From assembly GCA_029448655.1 (NCBI GenBank), contig JACCLO010000050.1, positions 21,310 through 85,309 of the forward strand: a DNA stretch of 64,000 nt, given 5' to 3'. Within the stretch, counting starts at the first letter, position 1. Every line of letters starts with the position of its first letter. Under the pieces are notes generated by a model. That model saw only the letters and a list, made by a program, of their open reading frames with translations. It was not told the origin of the DNA and did no database searches. Below, in pieces: positions 11,825 to 20,530 of this stretch. A program made the translations under genes and the position numbers. Source of the DNA: Wolfiporia cocos (lineage: Eukaryota; Basidiomycota; Agaricomycetes; Polyporales; Phaeolaceae).

Positions 11825-11825
11825 A

Positions 11826-12919
11826 TGACACAGATGGCTCTGTGGGACTCACCAAGCCAGTATCCTGCGATGAACTAGGCGACTTAGGTGAGGAAGAGGT
11901 TATCAGACGCAGTAGGAGGTAGGAGGTTCTTCTACGGCGTACGCCGAGAAGAATAGAACTGAAGTTAAAGAGCGCTTGGCTCCTACTTATATACATTGTG
12001 TCGGGAGGGCACGTGCTACTAGCTAGCGGTTGCCTTACCGGGTTATGTGGCTTTGCCAAGTGGCGAAGCTTTATCTTATCTGATGTTTAGTTACTCTATC
12101 TAGAATGGCCGTGGAAGGCCCTAATGGCCGACCCAATCGTAATAGAGGGATTATGTCTTATCTGTGATACTAACGCGGGCGCAGCCCGGGTATAGGTGAA
12201 GCCGGTTGCCGGATACCTTGCGGCATAATGGCGATTGGCCGTGCTTCGTTGGATGACCAAGGCGAGACGCCGAGGTCGTTATGCCATTGGACGGGTAGTA
12301 CCGTGGCATGTGTTACAGCCCGGTCCGGATGGTTACCGGGGCATGTATTGGTCTTAGCCGTGAGGCGAGGACCGGTGTTTGGGCAGCGCCGTGATGGCAG
12401 AAGCCCGGGACTTGGAGAACGCCGAGTCCGTGAGATGGCCGAGAAGGCCGAGCCTATAGCGATATTGCCTTGATGCTAATATAGTGCTATTTGGCCGTGT
12501 TGCCATTATTATGCGAAGGCGTGGCGCGCCTGAGGTGCCATTGTGATCAAGGATCTTATGGCGGTGGGAAGCCGGGAAGGCCGACCCAATAGTACAAGGC
12601 CGCGAGGCACTGTTTGTACATGTGGACATTATTATGCGAGCGTGCCGCGCTCGGCCTATCATTATGATCTACGATCTATGACGTGGCTGGTCTTGCTCTG
12701 ACGGGCGAGACCTTTATGACGTAGCTGTAACTATGCTATTGGACCGGAAGGTGCCGTAGCGTTATGTATGCTGGTCATGTGGTGATAAGCCCAGTTAAGA
12801 GCTTGTCGTGGTGGCAATGGGAGTTAACCCGTAGATAACTTGTAGTTAGACGTATAAATCCCAGGTAAATTGCTATAATCGTAGGAAAAATGCTGTAAGC
12901 CCCAGATAAATCTGTGACA
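11826..12919 (-). repeat. 5' LTR of coding-less element
   Basis: Equal in length to 6867-7960 and identical wherever compared (offset 4959 bp). Drives transcription of the element on the minus strand. Confidence 0.9.
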
Positions 12920-12924
12920 ACCCG

Positions 12925-13002
12925 GAAAAATTCGAAGTATGGTCGGATCATCTGAACCTAACCTACTTCAAGACGGCTCAGAAGCTCACCAGGAGACAGG
13001 CA
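12925..13002 (+). pseudogene. Pol fragment: RNase H continuation
   Basis: Short piece of gypsy pol stranded between two insertions. It continues the frame broken at 6866 with [13 protein letters not shown] and a conserved R-R-Q-A-R end. The target duplication ACCCG at 12920-12924 precedes it and AGATG at 13003-13007 ends it. Removing both insertions restores the reading frame through the RNase H/connection region. Confidence 0.85.
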
Positions 13003-13007
13003 AGATG

Positions 13008-13898
13008 TGACACAGATCTAACTGTGGGACTCACCGCCTAATCCACAAGGTGAGGGGAATAAGCAGGCAAGCAGTCAGAAGGCGCGCAGAAGAGAGGTGA
13101 AGTTCTTCTAGGGCGCGCAGCGCCTAGAAGAACAGAACTAACGACTAAAGGCGTTAAGCCCTATCTTATATACATGCTTATACTTGATTACGTAAGTAAG
13201 GGAATGGTCCTACCCTAAACGTGTTAGTCATATGCTTGCATAAGGCGATGGTGTCAGTATGGCACCATCCGTATATCATAATGATGCGATAAGGCATCAT
13301 GCATAGGTATCTATAGTGACCATGCTAGCCAGTAATGGACTTAGCCAGTAAGATACGAGGGATGGATCAGAAGATCCGCATACATGGTTACCGGGCCGGA
13401 GGCCTGGATCATAATGACGTCATGATTGGAAATGATGATGTCATGGAATGTACTAGACCATGGGTCTAGAATAGTGATGCCATTATTGTGTAATGATGGC
13501 GTGCTATGGATTGGACTGGGCTGTAGGCCTAGGTCCAATGGTGTCATAATTGGTAATGATGACGAAGGGGTTACATCATAGTGATGTCATAGCCAGGGGC
13601 TAGACCATATGATGTCATGATGATATCATTATTTGTAATGATGGTATCATGGGTTAGAATAGACCATAGGTCTAGTCTTGTGACAGAGTGTCATGTAACA
13701 TGTCATGCTTGATGACTAGCGTGTAAGCGCCGTGTCATAGATGCTTAGTAGCGCGTAAGCACTCTTGGGCTTAGGTAATAACTGTTAGGTTACACCGGCA
13801 TGTCGGCTTGTACTGATAAGTACAGGATAACTCGTAGGTATGCGTAATAATACCGGATAAATGGCAATTAATTGCGGAAAAATGTCAGATCTGTGACA
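13008..13898 (-). repeat. Solo LTR inserted in pol
   Basis: 891 bp, bounded by a perfect duplication AGATG (13003-13007 and 13899-13903). On the minus strand it starts TGTCACAGATCTGACATTTT and ends AGATCTGTGTCA. It contains TATATAAG, the start-site stem TAACG/CGTTA and the following hairpin with arms GTTCTTCTAGG and CCTAGAAGAAC. A solo LTR results from recombination between the two LTRs of a full element. Confidence 0.9.
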
Positions 13899-13903
13899 AG
13901 ATG

Positions 13904-14264
13904 GGCATTATATCTGTCAAGATTTAACTTCTCCATGCACCATAAACCAGGAAAAACCATGCTTACTGCAGACCCTCTGTCCAGGAGACCAGACCATGAA
14001 GAGGGGGTGGAACTCGACAATAGGAACAATATTCTGTTGAAACCGGAATTTTTTGTTAACTTTGCGCGAGAATTAGCCATCCTTGCGTTCGAGCCCCTCC
14101 ATCAGTTGGTAATCCCAGATGACGAACTCCAACGAGAAATACACAAAGCATTGCTAGACAACGAGGTAACCAAGGACTACAAAGGCCTATTGGAGTCAGG
14201 ACCTCACGAATTCGGCAAGTCTCTCAGAGACTGGAATACGAGATGGTCTACTCTTGTACCATAA
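13904..14264 (+). pseudogene. Pol fragment: RNase H-integrase linker
   Basis: Continues the Pol frame (W-A-L-Y-L-S-R-F-N-F, then KPGKTMLTADPLSRRPD, a hallmark at the end of gypsy RNase H) and runs into the linker before integrase. At about 14235-14255 the frame changes by a small indel: the present frame ends at 14264 while the integrase frame takes over at 14254 with LYHNKIYVPKAPEELR. A related relic on the minus strand lies at 18630-18786. Confidence 0.8.
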
Positions 14265-15576
14265 CAAGATCTACGTTCCCAAGGCACCAGAAGAGCTTAG
14301 AAATAAGGTCTTACAATTACACCATGACCACCCTACTGCAGGGCATATGGGGAGATGGAAGACATACAAACTCATCTCACGTAATTACTGGTGGCCAGGA
14401 CTAACCAACTCGGTAAAGAAATACATACAGGAATGCGACACATGCCAGCAAATGAAGAATCGCCCGCAAAAGCCATATGGACCCCTGATACCTAACGAAG
14501 TACCAGAAGCCCCATGGGAGATAATAACCATGGATTTCATTATGTACCTACCCAAGTCGAAGATAGACAACAAGGTGTATGACGGAATCATGGTTGTAGT
14601 CAATTGCTTGACCAAGCGAGCATGCTTCTTCCCCATCTCCAGCAAATTCGGAACAAAGGATCCCGTAAGAGTCCTATACAGAAGGTTTTACCCAATACAT
14701 GGGCTACCTAAACGTATCATTTCCGATCACGGAGTGCAGTTTGCATCCAAACTATTCGGCGAATGGTGTAAACTGCTAGGGATAGAACATGCCATGACTA
14801 TGGCATATCACCCACAGGCAGATGGACAGATGGAAAGAATGAATCAGACACTTGAACAATACCTCAGATGCTATGTAAACTCGTATTGCAAAGACAATTG
14901 GTCTCAATTCCTGCCTACGGCGGAATTTGCATACAACAACGCAGCGTCAGAGACTACCAAGATGTCACCATTCTACGTCGAGTTGGGAAGGCACCCAAAG
15001 GCTGGGCCAGCAGATTTAGCTATTCAGGCAAAAGCAGACCTTAATGAAATTGCAACCGATCGTTGGAACGCTCAGGAGCAAGCCAAAGCCGCAATGCAGT
15101 TAGCAGCTGACAGTATGAAGTGGTATTACAATCAATCGATCCAGAAAGTACCCTTCAAGGTTGGAGACAAGGTTATGATAGACGTAAGGGATTACCAAAC
15201 ATCCGAAAGAAGTTTGGCCCCCAGGTACATCGGCCCGTTCAAAATAGTCGAACAACTGTCACCCGTGACTTTCAGACTACACATGGATGGCCAATACCGA
15301 GCCTATCACCCGGTCTTCCATGCGTCAAAGCTAACACCATATACCGGCAAGGAAGAAGCTCCAGAACCAGATAAGTCAGGAGAATACGAAGTGGAGCAAA
15401 TACTCAACCACAGATTCACACCCTCAGGAAAACTACAATTCCTGGTGCGATGGTTAGGGTACTCCATGGGAGAAGACACATGGGAATATGAAGATGACTT
15501 CGTCAACACTAAGGAGTTGGTAGACGAATACAAGGCAGAACATGCCCTTAACGCACATACCGCTCCGCGAAGATGA
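14254..15576 (+). CDS. Pol fragment: integrase with chromodomain
   Basis: About 440 codons. The integrase inserts element DNA in chromosomes. An HHCC zinc-binding block (His near 24 and 31, C61-x2-C64) is followed by the catalytic core with D94 (ITMDF), D158 (ISDHGVQF) and E194 (ADGQMERMNQ). The usual SDRG is SDHG here; the DDE residues are kept. A GPF/Y-like segment (Y-I-G-P-F) leads to a chromodomain near residues 374-415 (YEVEQILNHR...FLVRWLGY...DTWEYEDD), which in chromoviruses binds histone marks. The frame stops at TGA 15574-15576, but the same frame continues without a stop into a dUTPase. The ATG at 14254 is internal, not a natural start. Confidence 0.88.
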   Translation: MYHNKIYVPKAPEELRNKVLQLHHDHPTAGHMGRWKTYKLISRNYWWPGLTNSVKKYIQECDTCQQMKNRPQKPYGPLIPNEVPEAPWEIITMDFIMYLPKSKIDNKVYDGIMVVVNCLTKRACFFPISSKFGTKDPVRVLYRRFYPIHGLPKRIISDHGVQFASKLFGEWCKLLGIEHAMTMAYHPQADGQMERMNQTLEQYLRCYVNSYCKDNWSQFLPTAEFAYNNAASETTKMSPFYVELGRHPKAGPADLAIQAKADLNEIATDRWNAQEQAKAAMQLAADSMKWYYNQSIQKVPFKVGDKVMIDVRDYQTSERSLAPRYIGPFKIVEQLSPVTFRLHMDGQYRAYHPVFHASKLTPYTGKEEAPEPDKSGEYEVEQILNHRFTPSGKLQFLVRWLGYSMGEDTWEYEDDFVNTKELVDEYKAEHALNAHTAPRR

Positions 15577-16308
15577 CACACCCACAATATTCAAGTATTC
15601 GAACCAGATGACAACCCAGACTGGAAAGTTGGGGATTGTTATCTATGGCCAGATGATTGGCCACTGCAGAGAGGTGAATTTACTCCGGAAGAATGCAAGA
15701 AAGTACGGAAGTGGTTAGTACGGGACAAATTCGGCAACTCCGTAGAAGAAGGCACTTGCTTCAACGAATATCTCGAATTCGCAGTAGGACCCCAGGGCAC
15801 ATATCCAGAAAGAGGCACTGAACATGCCACCGGATTTGACATCTACTCAGCCGAAGCTACCAGGATAAACCCTCACACCACCATGCTCGTGAAAACAGAC
15901 CTAAGAATCCTATTCCCTTATGGATTCAGCGGCAAACTGGAGACACATTCTAGCATGGCGAAGAAGGGCATACAGGTACAAGGCAGAGTCATAGACTGGG
16001 ATTACTGTGGAGAAGTGATAGTCATGCTCTACAACTTCACCGGATATCCATACATGGTTAACCATAGGGACAAGATAGCACAATTACTTCTGCAACCTGT
16101 CCCTCAACCAGAAATCCACCATAGTACAACCTACATGTACAATCAACAATACTTGAAGGACACAGCTCGTGGTGACAAAGGCTTTGGTCATACTGGTAGA
16201 CACTTGGGAGAAGTCAAAATACTCCCTCATGACTATGAGGATTGGGACCGCCTGATGGAGCCCTCAGCGAGCAAGTGGCAAGATGTCGAACCACCGATCA
16301 CCGAGTAA
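15577..16308 (+). CDS. dUTPase domain fused (past one TGA) to the C-terminus of Pol
   Basis: In the same frame as the integrase, separated only by TGA 15574-15576. It hydrolyses dUTP to dUMP, limiting uracil in the cDNA. All five trimeric dUTPase motifs are in order: 1 ATGFDIYSAEA, 2 ETHSSMAKKG, 3 GRVIDWDYCGEVIV, 4 DKIAQLLLQ, 5 RGDKGFGHTGR. Motif 2 is diverged from the usual R-S-S, while the Asp of motif 3 is kept. About 100 residues of unassigned sequence, with Trp-rich stretch YLWPDDWPLQRG, link it to the chromodomain. Its first ATG in frame is 15883, which would lose motif 1, so it needs readthrough or was one with Pol before the TGA arose. It ends 36 bp before the 3' LTR. Confidence 0.82.
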   Translation, partial: HTHNIQVFEPDDNPDWKVGDCYLWPDDWPLQRGEFTPEECKKVRKWLVRDKFGNSVEEGTCFNEYLEFAVGPQGTYPERGTEHATGFDIYSAEATRINPHTTMLVKTDLRILFPYGFSGKLETHSSMAKKGIQVQGRVIDWDYCGEVIVMLYNFTGYPYMVNHRDKIAQLLLQPVPQPEIHHSTTYMYNQQYLKDTARGDKGFGHTGRHLGEVKILPHDYEDWDRLMEPSASKWQDVEPPITE

Positions 16309-16330
16309 CCTTTGCAGGGACCGCAAATCT

Positions 16331-16344
16331 TGAAGAGGGGGTAA
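16331..16344 (+). promoter_or_regulatory. Polypurine tract of plus-strand gypsy element
   Basis: TGAAGAGGGGGTAA lies directly before the 3' LTR start TGTCACAA. Nearly the same tract is used by the TRIM and the coding-less element. Confidence 0.8.
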
Positions 16345-17545
16345 TGTCACAAATTTTCCTATATTTTTCCCTATTTTTCCTAGACTTGTAGTCCAGTTTG
16401 TAGCATAGTTAGCGTAGCACGGATACTTGTAGATCACGTGACCCAGTAGAACTAGATGCCGACGGAACCTTCTAGCAGGTTCCATCCCATTCCACAGATA
16501 TCACATGTTAATGCTCATATGTGTGACCGCTGACTCATTACACTTGTAGAGTCACCTGCCATCTGACTCATTCATAGTCATAGCGCATACGTTATCACTT
16601 ACGGTCACATGCAACCTGACTCATACCATAGTACCGTAGGTCCTAGTAGTATTAGGGGTCTTGTATTGCATGTGTCACAGTATTATCTAAACGCCCTATT
16701 TTTCCGCTATCCGTAGCCATTTATCCGGTATTTATACGCATAACTACGAGTTATCCAGTACTTATCCCATACGGCTATAACCTTACGGTTATTATTGCCC
16801 TTACGGCTTCTCAACGTACGCTTATGCGCTACTAAGCTAGAATGACACAGCGCTTACACGCTAGTCATGCCCCATGACACGTCCGGCTTGCAACCGTACC
16901 ACGTCATAACCTACGTCATGGACTAGACCTACGGTCTTGTCCAGACTATGATATCATCATGATGTCACCACCATCATATGTCTAGGTCCCGACCTATGTA
17001 TAGACACATGGCACCATACTGGCATCATACCCTCGTCATCAGTCTAGCCCTCGGGCTTACGACCAATGGCACTAATGGCTCGGCGCTCCGCCTTAGTCAT
17101 TCCCCGGGATACAGCCTATGGCAGTTACCCCTCAAGACTCGGCCTTCGGCCTTGTCGTCATACTGGTCTCAACCGCCCCCATGTGAATGTCTACAGGTAA
17201 TATGATAGGTTCGCCATTACCGGCTTACCACGGTCTATTTCTAGCACAATCACACATCTATGCCTTATGCCGATACCGTACCAGTATCACATGCTAACCC
17301 TTCTATTCGTAGATGGATCTTCCTTCCGTTGATGGTTACTCAGCCACAACGCCATACTAGGTACATACTGTATAGTAGTACCAAACATGTATATAAGATA
17401 GGGACTAAGCGTCCTATACGTCTTAGTTCTATTCTTCTAGGCTATGCGCCTAAGAATCCTCTCACTTAGCTGCACTAGAATAGTCTACCTTACCTCCCTC
17501 CCCACTGGAGGATAAGTGGTGAGTCCCACAGACTGTTCTGTGTCA
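16345..17545 (+). repeat. 3' LTR of plus-strand gypsy element
   Basis: 1201 bp from TGTCACAAATTTTCC to CTGTTCTGTGTCA. It holds a TATATAAG box near 17390, the start-site stem ACTAAG/CTTAGT with TTCTATTCTTC after it, and a U5 end GTCCCACAGA...TCTGTGTCA that can form a small hairpin. The next bases are GCATG. Confidence 0.85.
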
Positions 17546-17732
17546 GCATGTATATATACTGGAACAGTCTGAGCGTTACAACTCAGTTCTGTTCTCCTCG
17601 ATATTGAGCTACTGCCTAACAAGCAACCTCATCGCTCATACACTTTTACTTGCTATCTCTTCTTGTGTGTGTATACCTCTAAGCCGCCCTCAAGAAACAC
17701 TATTAGTGAGTATTAGGTTTGGGTTTGTGTCA
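17546..17732 (+). repeat. LTR fragment (TATA to U5 end)
   Basis: Begins with GCATGTATATATACTGG, has the start-site stem CTGAG/CTCAG with loop CGTTACAA, then GTTCTGTTCTCCTCG, and ends GGGTTTGTGTCA. It looks like the right half of an LTR that the gypsy element entered at its TATA box. Confidence 0.6.
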
Positions 17733-18177
17733 CCGTGATCCGTGATCGGGATTGGGTTGCCAGCCAATAGCAGTAAAGCCTGTTGGCTATACTTAGCTAT
17801 GGTGCCATAGTTGCATGAGCATGGTGTGCTCATGATGTCATAGGCAGTGTGCCTTGATGATGTAGTGGTCTAGCTAGACTGGCTAGACTGGGTGACGTAG
17901 TGGTGACGTGTCTGTCATGGTGACATATGTCGTGACTTGCTTCTGGTGTTATCCATGTGGATTGATAGGCCGCGTGGTTGATAGAAGAGCTTGACTAATA
18001 GTCTATGACTAGCGTGTCGCATGTGTCGTATCAGCTTAATAGTGTGTAAGTACCTTGTGTAAGTGATAAGGGTTGGCAATGGGATAAGTCCCTGATAACT
18101 GATAGGTAGACGTATAAATCCTAGAATAATTGCTATAAATAGCAGAAAAATGGCCATGTCCTGTAAATACTGTGACA
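17733..18177 (-). repeat. LTR fragment (U3 end)
   Basis: Read on the minus strand it begins TGTCACAGTATTTACAGG and then follows the same pattern as the U3 start of the coding-less element LTR (a GCTATTTATAGCAATTAT-like block and GATTTATACG). The rest of the LTR is missing. Confidence 0.6.
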
Positions 18178-18212
18178 TGGCACAGACTAGTCAGTCTTAA
18201 TGATGCAGCAAG

Positions 18213-18629
18213 TGTCACAGATTTTGGGTCCCCTTCAGTAATCAAACCAAGGCACTAGTGGTACTGAAGTCACATGATGGTTTGGCCCTCATCAGGTAGT
18301 ATAGCGGTATAACATCTAGCATAGCGTGGCACCCTAGAGGCACATGACTTGCTTACATATACAGAGGCTGTGTAGATAGTGCATGGACCCTTACGTTAGG
18401 GTAGGCCCTAAGGCCCACCTGCGCTCATCCTCATGTATATATAGTATGTCGTCTGAGGCTTACACCTCAGACTTGTCAATCTCGTTGTTGGGGGCGTTTC
18501 CCCTCTTAGCTGGCATTCTTAGTCTTGCTGGTCTTGTGTGCCCACCTCGCCTCGCTATGGCCCCAAGGCCCCTTAGCAACTAGGTGTTGTACTCTACCTA
18601 TTCGGTATTGGGGGTATATTAGATGGTAG
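18213..18629 (+). repeat. Truncated LTR
   Basis: Starts TGTCACAGATTTTGGGTCC and contains a TATATATAG box and the hairpin GTCTGAGG/CCTCAGAC with loop CTTACA. It is related in its second half to the solo LTR at 26156-26623. The normal TGTGTCA end is not found; pol relic sequence follows. Confidence 0.65.
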
Positions 18630-18786
18630 TGAGCCTATGCCACTTTGTGACAAGCTCCTTGTAATCCTTAGTGACCTTGTTGTCTAGCAATGCTTTACAA
18701 ATCTCTCGGAGTATCGGTTCATCCAATTCTGGCACCACATGGGAGGTATCAAGAGCCATTGCCATGAACTCTCGCTCGAAAAATTC
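18630..18786 (-). pseudogene. Gypsy pol relic (RNase H-integrase linker)
   Basis: On the minus strand the reading frame gives E-F-F-E-R-E-F, then CKALLDNKVTKDYKELV. The linker of the plus-strand gypsy element at about 14040-14200 reads E-F-F-V-N-F-A-R-E and HKALLDNEVTKDYKGLL. It is a short remnant of a related element in the opposite orientation, cut by the LTR that starts at 18787. Confidence 0.75.
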
Positions 18787-19017
18787 TGTCACAAATCTAG
18801 GTCACGCTAGATACTAGGACGTTATGGAGCAGTAACTAGGGTATATTCCCCCTAAGGTGGTGACCTGAATACAATAGGCACCAAGCATGGGAATATGAAC
18901 TGCAGATATAGCCGGACCCTTGATAACAGCCAAGCTGTTATCATAGCCCTTTTGGGGGAGTGGCTATATTGCCACTCATGAGCACATTGCATTGGGTCCA
19001 TGGTGCGTCTTGTGATA
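18787..19017 (+). repeat. Solo LTR of TRIM family
   Basis: Starts TGTCACAAATCTAGG and ends GCGTCTTGTGATA, matching the TRIM LTRs at 3608 and 4279 in the blocks GGGAATATGAACTGCAGATA and CTTTTGGGG. The stem AACAGC/GCTGTT is seen at its start site. Flanks AATTC and TCAGT do not match. Confidence 0.7.
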
Positions 19018-19350
19018 TCAGTCCTGCACTTCCATAATTGACATCCAATGTGCTGCTTGACATGCTCACCACACTTGGCATGCCAAACCAGTACTCACAC
19101 CTGATTGGCTAGTGTACATCATCAGGTGATAAGTTAGTTGTAGTAATTGGCACAAGATTGACAACAGAAAGTGTGCCCAGCGTCTGCAGACAATTCTCCT
19201 TCAGTGATGGGGGTAGCAGAACAGTGTTGAACTTTGGCACCTTGAGCTTCTCCATTCCCACACCTGGCCTGTGTCAACCATTGCATCTCTGGGGATTTGC
19301 ATACTCAGCCTCACTCTCATTCTCATACACATTCAATGAGGGCTTGTGTG
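19018..19350. other. No gene recognised
   Basis: An open stretch on the plus strand (19158-19350) runs into an LTR; no domain seen. It ends in GTGTG, the target duplication of the LTR that follows. Confidence 0.4.
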
Positions 19351-20313
19351 TGTCACAGATTCTGAAAAGAGGTACCCCCCCCCTGTCTCAAACCCACGTT
19401 CTTGGGTAGTACCCCATCATGTGTCTTTGTATGGACTTAGCAGTGTAGCGTAATGGTACAGGTCGCCCCACCCATAGATGGTCACATGGTCAGTAGCTTA
19501 GATACTACAGCACATGACTTAGGTAGCACTCAGCAATACGCACAGACCCTGCCTTTAGGGTGGGTCTCTAGTATACAGTGACAGTGTTCCTCATGTACTT
19601 AAGCTGTGACACTCTGGGGCTTACTCCCCAGAGTGTCACAGATATATTACTGTTGAATTCACCCTCACTATAGCTTTATGAGCACTGCTGTACATGCATG
19701 TGCCCCTCTACACTATGGTATTCCTCTCCCCTTCGTCCTGTAGTTACTGTAACAACCCTGCACCACTCGTCGATCAGCGCCCTTAGGGTAGGCGCACGTG
19801 CCTCTACCCATAACATGGTCACACTTTCATTACATACTCATGACTAGTTACTGTTATGCCTGACCTCATAGTTACTGCGCACAGATCAGCACTTCAGGGT
19901 AGACACACTAGCGTACACGCAGATGTATATAAAGTATGACAAATGAGGCCTTATGCCTCATTCTTAGGATTTTCGGCAATTGGGCCTAACCAGCCCCTTT
20001 CATTCTCTATGGCTATGGGCCACTCTGCTGTGCTGCTCATCTGACTTGACTGGACAAATGCCACAACCCCTAGCTGTCATCCCTCTAACTGAGCACCCAG
20101 AGTCAACGACAATACTAGGACACGCCAGCAGGCATATACGAGATCCCCAGCAGGGCCAGTCCCACAGACACAGGGTATGTCTGTGTCACAGAGCTGTTAT
20201 TCTCGATGATGAGGCTTGTCCTCTCTTTACTCCAAGTCTTATGCATGCTAGTCCAAGGGTTCTGCTCTATGTGACAACTCTAGATGACGGTACACCCTTG
20301 GCATTTTGTGTCA
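19351..20313 (+). repeat. Solo LTR split by a second solo LTR
   Basis: Outer LTR starts TGTCACAGATTCTG and ends GGCATTTTGTGTCA, with duplication GTGTG (19346-19350 and 20314-20318). It is interrupted at its transcription-start hairpin (CTCTGGGG/CCCCAGAG) by the LTR at 19634-20189. Without that insert it would be about 402 bp. Confidence 0.85.
19634..20189 (+). repeat. Solo LTR nested in another LTR
   Basis: 556 bp, TGTCACAGATATATTAC to GTATGTCTGTGTCA, with perfect duplication CAGAG (19629-19633 and 20190-20194). It has a TATATAAAG box and the stem AATGAGGC/GCCTCATT at its own start site. It entered the outer LTR exactly at the foot of that LTR's start-site hairpin. Confidence 0.9.
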
Positions 20314-20318
20314 GTGTG

Positions 20319-20530
20319 AGCTCACACATGAGAGGGTCTGGCTCATAACTTGAGGTTAATGTCCCAGCGAGTTTGCATGGCATTTATAAACTCTGCTGTG
20401 GCTGGTGCACTGATGCTGTGGATGGGTGCTTAGTGCACACCACACCATGCACAAGTTAACTACTAGAGGGGCAATGCAGGTATGCGCACAAGCTTTAGTC
20501 TTATTACTAGCATATATACTTGTAACCAAT
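20319..20530. other. Short unassigned stretch
   Basis: No feature seen; possibly the 3' flank of the MULE relic. Confidence 0.3.

Larger units (their letters stand above)
6867..12919 (-). mobile_element. Young coding-less LTR element (LARD-like), self-priming type
   Basis: 6053 bp element inserted in the RNase H part of pol, with a perfect 5-bp duplication ACCCG (6862-6866 and 12920-12924). LTRs are both 1094 bp and I see no difference in the parts compared, so insertion is recent. The 3865 bp interior (7961-11825) has only short open stretches (up to about 120 codons) and no gag, protease, RT or integrase motif on either strand. Minus orientation is set by the polypurine tract at 7961-7976 and the primer site at 11813-11824. 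It must use enzymes of an autonomous family. LTR ends and polypurine tract match those of the plus-strand gypsy element, the likely donor. Confidence 0.9.
4533..17545 (+). mobile_element. Degraded Ty3/gypsy chromovirus-like element with C-terminal dUTPase
   Basis: Order on the plus strand: decayed gag and protease, RT, RNase H, integrase, chromodomain, dUTPase, polypurine tract, 3' LTR (16345-17545). The pol gene is interrupted by the coding-less element 6867-12919 and the solo LTR 13008-13898. No complete 5' LTR is visible: it ends at a TRIM on the left, and only a truncated LTR lies beyond. The first bases after the 3' LTR are GCATG followed by TATATATA, the TATA region of another LTR. Frameshifts, stops and nested insertions make it inactive as it stands, although RT and integrase motifs are well kept. 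Confidence 0.85.
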
